Source of the DNA: Bosea sp. 685
GTDB taxonomy: Bacteria; Pseudomonadota; Alphaproteobacteria; Rhizobiales; Beijerinckiaceae
Reading direction: 5' to 3'
NCBI RefSeq assembly: GCF_031884435.1
Contig: NZ_CP134779.1
Span: 6,326,501-6,390,500, forward strand
DNA length: 64,000 nt
A program made the position numbers and the translations under genes. Positions 59,308 to 64,000 of the stretch are shown in pieces; within the stretch, counting starts at the first letter, position 1; the number at the start of each line of letters is the position of its first letter. Below the pieces are notes generated by a model, which searched no databases, had not been told where the DNA came from, and was given only the letters and a program-made list of their open reading frames with translations.

Positions 59308-59912
59308 TGGATTCAGCCGACAGGGACGCGATCGCGGCGGCCGTCGCCCAGGCTGAGCGCCTGACCAGCGGCGAGATCGTGGTGGTGATCGACCGCGCCG
59401 CGAGCAGTTATCGCTCGGTGCCGATGGTGCTGGCCCTGGTGCTGTCGCTGTTGGTGCCTTGGCCGCTCCTGGCGCTGACGATGACGAGCGCGCCGCGCAT
59501 CTTCCTGATCCAGTTGATCTGCGCGGCGCTGCTGATGGCCGCGCTGCTTTGGTATGGCCGCGGCGGCCGTTTCGTGCCCGGCTTCGTCAAGCGCGGCCGC
59601 GCACATGACGTGGCGCTGCGCGAGTTCACCGCGCGCGGGCTGACGCAGACGCGCGGGCGCACCGGCGTGTTGCTCTATGTCGCCTTGCAGGAGCGCTATG
59701 CCGAGGTCGTCACGGATATCGGCATCGACGGCAAGGTTGACCCGGAGGCATGGCGGGACATCGTCGCGGCCCTGCTCGACGCTGCGCGGCAGGAGCGTCT
59801 GCGCGAGGGGCTGATCGATGCGGTCGGGGCGCTCGGGCGTGTCCTGGCGCAGCACGCACCGCCGGCCGCCGATGATGTCGACGAACTGCCGAACAAGGTG
59901 ATCCTGCTGTGA
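59307..59912 (+). CDS. Second TPM-domain membrane protein
   Basis: A 201-residue protein that begins with a short TPM-like N-terminal part (IAAAVAQAERLTSGEIVVVIDRAASSYRS), then two membrane helices (MVLALVLSLLVPWPLLAL; LIQLICAALLMAALLW) and a cytosolic TPM_phosphatase half (DVALREFTARGLTQTRGRTGVLLYVALQERYAEVVTDIGI). ATG at 59307 overlaps the previous stop. LemA and both TPM genes form one transcription unit. Confidence 0.88.
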   Translation: MDSADRDAIAAAVAQAERLTSGEIVVVIDRAASSYRSVPMVLALVLSLLVPWPLLALTMTSAPRIFLIQLICAALLMAALLWYGRGGRFVPGFVKRGRAHDVALREFTARGLTQTRGRTGVLLYVALQERYAEVVTDIGIDGKVDPEAWRDIVAALLDAARQERLREGLIDAVGALGRVLAQHAPPAADDVDELPNKVILL

Positions 59913-59980
59913 GGCGGCTGCGCGTCTCGAGCAGGGGCGATGCCGACAGGCTTTGAACGATCAGCCCGGGGTCACCGCAA

Positions 59981-60382
59981 TCAGGGTACCGATGCCGGCT
60001 GTTCCGGCCGCCGCCAGACATAGACGAGCACGCCGAGCATGATCACGGCCACAACGGCCTGAAGCAGGCGGGAATTGGTTTCCAGGAAGATCAGCGAAAA
60101 GCTCGCAATCATGCTGATCGTGATCAGCCATTTCGCACTGCGCGGTATGGCGCGCGACGCGTTCCAGTTCCGGATCAGCTTGCCGAAGCGCGGATGGGTC
60201 GTCAGCCAGGTCTCCATCCTGGGCGAGGATCGGGAGAAGCAGGCCGTCGCCAGCACCAGGAAGACGATGCCGGGAATCAGGGGCACGACCAGCGCGACGA
60301 CGCCGATCGCCACACTCAGGCAGCCGAGCGCGAAATAGACCGGGCGCTGCCAGCGCGGCTTCAGGGACGTATTGGGTTCCAC
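59981..60382 (-). CDS. DUF454 (YbaN-type) membrane protein
   Basis: A 133-residue inner-membrane protein with the family core LGCLSVAIGVVALVVPLIPG, IVFLVLATACFSRSSPRMETWLTTHPRFGKLIRNW and a C-terminal helix pair. Function unknown; YbaN is linked to priming of replication only by neighbourhood in enterics. The GTG at 60382 follows AAGGATC. The 51-bp repeat at 60450 lies in the upstream region. Confidence 0.83.
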   Translation of the reverse strand: MEPNTSLKPRWQRPVYFALGCLSVAIGVVALVVPLIPGIVFLVLATACFSRSSPRMETWLTTHPRFGKLIRNWNASRAIPRSAKWLITISMIASFSLIFLETNSRLLQAVVAVIMLGVLVYVWRRPEQPASVP

Positions 60383-60449
60383 TCGAGATCCTTGCCGCAG
60401 GGGTCGCGCCGCGCCATGGCGATGAGCCGGCTGCACGTCACTGGCATTT

Positions 60450-60500
60450 AGAGCAGGATGCAAAAAAGTGGGAACCGGTTTTTCGCATTAATCCGGCTCT
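60450..60500. repeat. Two-hairpin repeat, short form (51 bp), minus orientation
   Basis: On the minus strand the element reads AGAGCCGGAT ... GCGAAAAA-CCGGTTCCCAC-TTTTTTGC ... ATCCTGCTCT. Its ends equal those of the 125-126-bp copies, but the left hairpin and linker are missing. It shows that the core hairpin with the two ends can exist alone. It lies between the DUF1223 and DUF454 genes. Confidence 0.88.
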
Positions 60501-60537
60501 CGGGGAGGTCGATACAAGCCGGTTCCGAGATCCTGGA

Positions 60538-61296
60538 TCAGCGCGCGCTGCGGGCCGCGCCCAGCATCGCGGCGGGCATCATGCCGTATTTGCCGAGCGT
60601 TTCGGCCTGCACGACGACGATATAGCTGTCGGAATCGGCGGCGCGCGTCGCCGTGAGGGGAGCCGTCAGGGTCGTCTCCCCGCCATCCCATTCGCCGACG
60701 CGCACCATGCCGCGCACGACATTGGCGTAGGTGATGGTGCGGCCTTCATTCTCGCCGCGCGTGATCGGAACGGTGACCAGCTTCGCCACGGGGAGAATCC
60801 AGACGCCGGCGGGCTTTTCACCGGGGCTGGTGGAGGCTGCGATCTTGATCCGCAGCGTCGTGCCATCCTCCTGGAGCGAGAGCTTTGCGGGCAGGGCACT
60901 GGGCGCCTGCTCGCGCAGCATGCGCTCGATCTCGGTCTTGTCGGAGCCGACGATGTGGGAGGCGCCGTTGATCACGGCCTGGGGCGTGTAGACCTGGCCG
61001 TCGCCGCGGGCCTTGGCATAGAATTTCTGGCGCTTGGTGAAGACGTCCTGGCCGAGCGTGTCCTTCCAGCCGAGATAATCCCAATAGGTCACCGGCAGCG
61101 TCAGCGCGATGACGGCCGGGTCCTTGGCAATCTCGCGCAACAGCGCGTCCGCGGGCGGGCAGGACGAGCAGCCCTGGCTGGTGAAGAGCTCGACGACCGC
61201 CTTCGGCTGTATTGCCGGAGCCTGCGCATGCGCCGTCGCGCCGCCCAGGAGGAGCGCGGCAATGGATACAGGAAGGAGGCGGGCGCGAAGGGTCAT
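60538..61296 (-). CDS. DUF1223 secreted thioredoxin-like protein
   Basis: A 252-residue protein with a signal peptide (LLPVSIAALLLGGATAHAQ), followed by VVELFTSQGCSSCPPADALLREIA, a thioredoxin-like CxxC (CSSC) motif, and YWDYLGWKDTLGQDVFTKRQ, YTPQAVINGASHIVGSD, all DUF1223 markers. Redox role in the periplasm is likely but unproven. Confidence 0.88.
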   Translation of the reverse strand: MTLRARLLPVSIAALLLGGATAHAQAPAIQPKAVVELFTSQGCSSCPPADALLREIAKDPAVIALTLPVTYWDYLGWKDTLGQDVFTKRQKFYAKARGDGQVYTPQAVINGASHIVGSDKTEIERMLREQAPSALPAKLSLQEDGTTLRIKIAASTSPGEKPAGVWILPVAKLVTVPITRGENEGRTITYANVVRGMVRVGEWDGGETTLTAPLTATRAADSDSYIVVVQAETLGKYGMMPAAMLGAARSAR

Positions 61297-61363
61297 GGCT
61301 GAACTCGGCGACCATTACAGCTGTGAGGTATTACCAAAGCGCTCAACAGCTCTCACTTGGAAA

Positions 61364-62371
61364 TCACGTTGCCTTGAAAACCGGTTGAATCGTCATCGCG
61401 GGCGTGTCGCCGCCCTTGGCCGCGGCGATCAGGTTAGGCCGCCAGCGCCGATGCATCCAGAGCCATTGCTCGGGATGCTCGCGCACCCAGCCCTCGACGA
61501 CGGCGGTCATCATCGCCATCGCACCTTGAACGTCGATCTCGCCATTGGCATCGCGCGGCAGGTCGAGCGGCGGCGTCAACTCCAGCCGGAAGCGATGATG
61601 GGGCAAGCGGATGACGCGCACGCCATGGACCGGGCATTCGAAGCGCCGGGCAAATTTGCCGAGAATCGGGTTGGTCAGCGCCGGCCGGCCCATGAAGGGC
61701 ACCACCACGCCGCGGGTGAAATGCTGGTCGATCAGCATGCCGAGATGGCCGCCCTTCTCCAGCACGCCCTGCATGGCGAAGGCCGCGCCCTGCTTGGCGG
61801 CGGCGAGGCCGCCCATCGCGCCGGAACGGATCTCATGCACGATCGCAGCGATGGCGGGGTCGTTGGGCGCACGGAACACGGCGGTGGTATCGAGCTTGTA
61901 GGCGGCGGCGCAGATCGCCGGCAGCTCCCAATTGGCGAGATGGGAGGAGAAGATCAGGCCCGGCTTGCCATCGTCCTTGAGCGCGATGAATTGCTCGATG
62001 CCGTCGACCTCGACGCGAGACGGCGCGTCCCGGTTGTCGTCGTCATAGTCGAACAGGGTGTTGAGATGGGCGTATTCGGCGGCGGTGCGGCCGAGATTCT
62101 CCCAGGCCCCGCGCGCGATCCGCCGAACCTCGTCCTCCGCCATCTCCGGGAAAGCCGCGCGGATATTCGCGAGCGCGACGCGGTTGACCGGGATCACGGG
62201 GCTGACGCTGCGCAGCAGCCAGCCGCCGAGATCGCTCGCGCGCTCGGGTCCGAGCCAGCGCAGGACGCTAAACAGCGCCCTGATCAGGCCGATCATCACC
62301 ACGGCGCCGGCGCGCGCGGCGAGAGCTTTCAGTCGTCTCAAGGTCAGCCCGGTCCCATCTCGCCCGTGCAT
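61364..62371 (-). CDS. lpxXL: Lipid A acyltransferase of the LpxXL/HtrB family
   Basis: A 335-residue LABLAT-family acyltransferase. The catalytic H-x4-E is in FSSHLANWE, followed by AVFRAPNDP, AAKQGAAFAMQGVLEKGG and LIDQHFTRGVVVPFMGRPA. In Hyphomicrobiales, LpxXL transfers the C28 very-long-chain fatty acid to lipid A, and its gene sits beside a long-chain Zn-dehydrogenase, as here. That context supports LpxXL over LpxL, but sequence alone does not decide. The ATG at 62371 was chosen over a TTG at 62425. Confidence 0.82.
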   Translation of the reverse strand: MHGRDGTGLTLRRLKALAARAGAVVMIGLIRALFSVLRWLGPERASDLGGWLLRSVSPVIPVNRVALANIRAAFPEMAEDEVRRIARGAWENLGRTAAEYAHLNTLFDYDDDNRDAPSRVEVDGIEQFIALKDDGKPGLIFSSHLANWELPAICAAAYKLDTTAVFRAPNDPAIAAIVHEIRSGAMGGLAAAKQGAAFAMQGVLEKGGHLGMLIDQHFTRGVVVPFMGRPALTNPILGKFARRFECPVHGVRVIRLPHHRFRLELTPPLDLPRDANGEIDVQGAMAMMTAVVEGWVREHPEQWLWMHRRWRPNLIAAAKGGDTPAMTIQPVFKAT

Positions 62372-62449
62372 TGAGCTTATCGGGCAGGAACCGGGGACTT
62401 GCGGCAGGAAGGCGGCTTGCGTCAAGTCTTCCGGGCGCGGACAGTCGCG

Positions 62450-63472
62450 TCAGAAGGCGACGATGACCTTGCCGAAGACCTGCCGGCCTTCGAGCCGGGC
62501 CAGGCCTTTTTCGAAATCGGCGAGCGGAAACACCGAATCGATCACGGGTTTCATGCCGCCGGCCATTTTTTCCAAGGATTGCGCGATGTTTTCGATGCGG
62601 CAGCCGAAGGAACCGGTGATGCGGTATTGCTGCTGAAAGAGCTGCATCAGGTTCATCGTCGTCGAGGCGCCCGACGTCGCGCCGCACGTGACGAGTCGGC
62701 CGCCGCGTTTGAGGCAGAGCAGCGAGCCGTTCCAGGTGTCGGCGCCGACATGTTCGAAGACGACATCGACGCCCTTGCGCTTGGTGAGCTGGCGAACCTC
62801 GCCCTCGAAGCGCTCGGTCTTGTAGTTGATGACGAAATCGGCCCCGAGCGCCTTGGCCTTGCGGCCCTTCTCGTCATCGCCGACGGTCGTATAGACCGTG
62901 CAGCCGATCGCCTTGGCCATCAGGATGGCGGCCGTGCCGATGCCCGAGCCGCCGGCATGGACCAGGATGGATTCGCCGGGTTCGAGCTTGGCGTTGTCGA
63001 ACAGCATGTGCTGGACCGTGCCGAAGCCGATCGGCGCGCAGGCTGCGTCCTCAAAGGAGACGCCTTCAGGCGCCTTGATCACCAGGCGCGCCGATTTGTT
63101 CAGCAGTTCGCGCGCGAAGCCGTCGATATGGAAGCCCATGATGCCGGCGACGTTCTCGCAGAGATTGTCGCGGCCCTCCCTGCAGGCCTTGCAGTGGCCG
63201 CAGGTCTCGGCGCCATAGGCGGTGACGGTGTCGCCGACCTTGAGATTGGTGACGCCCTCGCCGACGCAGACGATCTCGCCGGCGGCCTCGACGCCTGCGG
63301 CCTGGGGCATCTTGCGCTTGGCGAAGGCCATGCCGCGAAAGCCCCAGACGTCGAGATAGTTCAGCGCGACCGCGCGGATGCGGATCTGCACCTCGCCGGC
63401 GGCGGGCGGCGGCGGCGGCTCGATCTCCTCGAGACGGAGGTCGCGGTCGCCATGAAGCTGGAGGGAACGCAT
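62450..63472 (-). CDS. Zinc-binding alcohol dehydrogenase of the very-long-chain fatty acid cluster
   Basis: A 340-residue medium-chain dehydrogenase with the structural-zinc cysteines CGHCKACREGRDNLCE and the Rossmann motif LVHAGGSGIGTAAILMAKA. Its position next to the lpxXL-type gene matches the acpXL-fabZ-fabF-fabF-adh-lpxXL group that makes C28 acyl chains. No ACP or FabF gene lies on the other side within the window: a toxin-antitoxin module does. Confidence 0.87.
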   Translation of the reverse strand: MRSLQLHGDRDLRLEEIEPPPPPAAGEVQIRIRAVALNYLDVWGFRGMAFAKRKMPQAAGVEAAGEIVCVGEGVTNLKVGDTVTAYGAETCGHCKACREGRDNLCENVAGIMGFHIDGFARELLNKSARLVIKAPEGVSFEDAACAPIGFGTVQHMLFDNAKLEPGESILVHAGGSGIGTAAILMAKAIGCTVYTTVGDDEKGRKAKALGADFVINYKTERFEGEVRQLTKRKGVDVVFEHVGADTWNGSLLCLKRGGRLVTCGATSGASTTMNLMQLFQQQYRITGSFGCRIENIAQSLEKMAGGMKPVIDSVFPLADFEKGLARLEGRQVFGKVIVAF

Positions 63473-63486
63473 CGGTATAGTGCCTT

Positions 63487-63771
63487 TCAGAACTGGTCGG
63501 GCCAGTCACGCGCGGCGTGCAGCGCGGCCAGGATTTCGACGCGTCCTTCGCGGACGCGATAGGGAAGGATATAGCTCGTGCCGGAGACCACGAGTTCACG
63601 CGTTTCCTCAACCCGGCCCGGCCGGCCTATGGCGGGGTTGTCGGCAAGCGTTTTGGCCGCAAGTCGAAGCCTTCGAACCAGTGTCAGCGCGGCAGTCGGA
63701 TTGAAATCAGCGATATAATGGCCGATCTCGCGTAAGTCATCTTTGGCACGAGGCGTCCAGATCAACTTCAT
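63487..63771 (-). CDS. RelE/ParE-family toxin
   Basis: A 94-residue toxin with the ParE layout: WTPRAKDDLREIGHYIADFNPTAALTLVRRL, then LADNPAIGRPGRVEETRELVVSGTSYILPYRV and VEILAALHAARDWPD with the C-terminal arginine pattern. It overlaps the antitoxin gene by ATGA and ends 14 bp before the dehydrogenase gene start. Intact. Confidence 0.9.
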   Translation of the reverse strand: MKLIWTPRAKDDLREIGHYIADFNPTAALTLVRRLRLAAKTLADNPAIGRPGRVEETRELVVSGTSYILPYRVREGRVEILAALHAARDWPDQF

Positions 63772-64000
63772 CGGGCGGCATCGATGCGAGCTTGCAACTC
63801 CGCTTCAATCGCGTCGAGCTCTTCCTCTGTCGCGAACTCGCCGCGGTCGGCCTGGGCGATGCCCTCCTTGATCTTGGCGATCTGCCAGGCATTCAGCTCG
63901 ACATAGGATTCGATCGCCTTGGCCGCGATCCAGCTGCGCGAGCGGTCCGTGTCGGCGGCCAGCGCGTCGAGCTTGGCCAGCATCTCTTCGTCGAGGCGGA
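63768..64000 (-). CDS. Ribbon-helix-helix (CopG/ParD-like) antitoxin, 5' end outside window
   Basis: The frame stays open to the window edge past an internal ATG at 63983 (RLDEEMLAKLDALAADTDRSRSW), so the real start is further right. The RHH helix is followed by SYVELNAWQIAKIKEGIAQADRGEFATEEELDAI, the WQ..I..gi..ad.G motif of ParD-type antitoxins. Stop overlaps the toxin start (ATGA). Confidence 0.85.
   Translation of the reverse strand, partial: RLDEEMLAKLDALAADTDRSRSWIAAKAIESYVELNAWQIAKIKEGIAQADRGEFATEEELDAIEAELQARIDAAR

Overview
The window is a high-GC, almost fully coding chromosomal segment of an alphaproteobacterium of the order Hyphomicrobiales (Rhizobiales). A Bosea-like or Beijerinckiaceae/Methylobacteriaceae-like genome fits best. 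The assignment rests on gene order (mnmE-mnmG-rsmG-parA-parB facing holA-lptE-leuS; a CenR/OtpR-type regulator followed by a cyclic-nucleotide-binding protein and xthA; ftsK-lolA; ftsY-yciB; a long-chain Zn-dehydrogenase next to an lpxXL-type acyltransferase) and on dispersed palindromic repeats typical of the group. The parAB genes and three parS-like sites put the left end close to the chromosomal origin.

Layout. 1-11.2 kb: a truncated thioredoxin-domain (DUF255) gene, tRNA-modification genes mnmE/mnmG, rsmG, the parAB partition genes with parS sites, then holA, lptE and leuS on the other strand. 11.3-21.4 kb: a YggS-type PLP protein, a VOC protein, an L,D-transpeptidase, the CenR-like regulator with its cyclic-nucleotide partner, xthA, an inserted dehalogenase/GntR pair, lolA and ftsK. 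21.5-34.5 kb: nitrogen genes (glnK-amtB behind a candidate sigma-54 promoter), tesB, a UbiH-family hydroxylase, a Trm112-like protein, the giant NAD-glutamate dehydrogenase, an AhpD-like protein, DUF2794, an acetyltransferase and a BI-1 membrane protein. 34.7-47.1 kb: a YbbA/YbbP-type ABC exporter divergent from a GDSL esterase, an aldo/keto reductase, thpR-phhB, a CelD-type GNAT pair, an RluA-type synthase, ftsY-yciB and a secreted esterase. 47.1-64 kb: a Xre-RES toxin-antitoxin pair, Nudix, SDR, quinone oxidoreductase, an IalB-like protein, rlmN, an acid phosphatase, a ParDE locus whose toxin is broken by a repeat, gamma-glutamyltransferase, a LemA/TPM trio, DUF454, DUF1223, lpxXL and its Zn-dehydrogenase, and a second ParDE-like module cut by the window end.

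Most genes are housekeeping. The unusual content is between the genes. (i) A family of two-hairpin repeats has changing stems around a constant CCGGT-[TA]-[TC]-CC core; a 125-bp copy splits a parE toxin so cleanly that removing it on paper restores a full reading frame. (ii) A second palindrome family has CGTCAT...ATGACG ends. (iii) An orphan minus-strand terminator behind a long stem near 32.5 kb suggests an unannotated small RNA. (iv) Candidate regulatory sites include a CtrA-type box before ftsK, a sigma-54 promoter before glnK, a 19-bp inverted repeat between a dehalogenase and a GntR regulator, a hairpin leader before the BI-1 gene, and an inverted repeat in front of the Xre-RES operon. 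No rRNA, tRNA, CRISPR array, prophage or transposase gene was seen.
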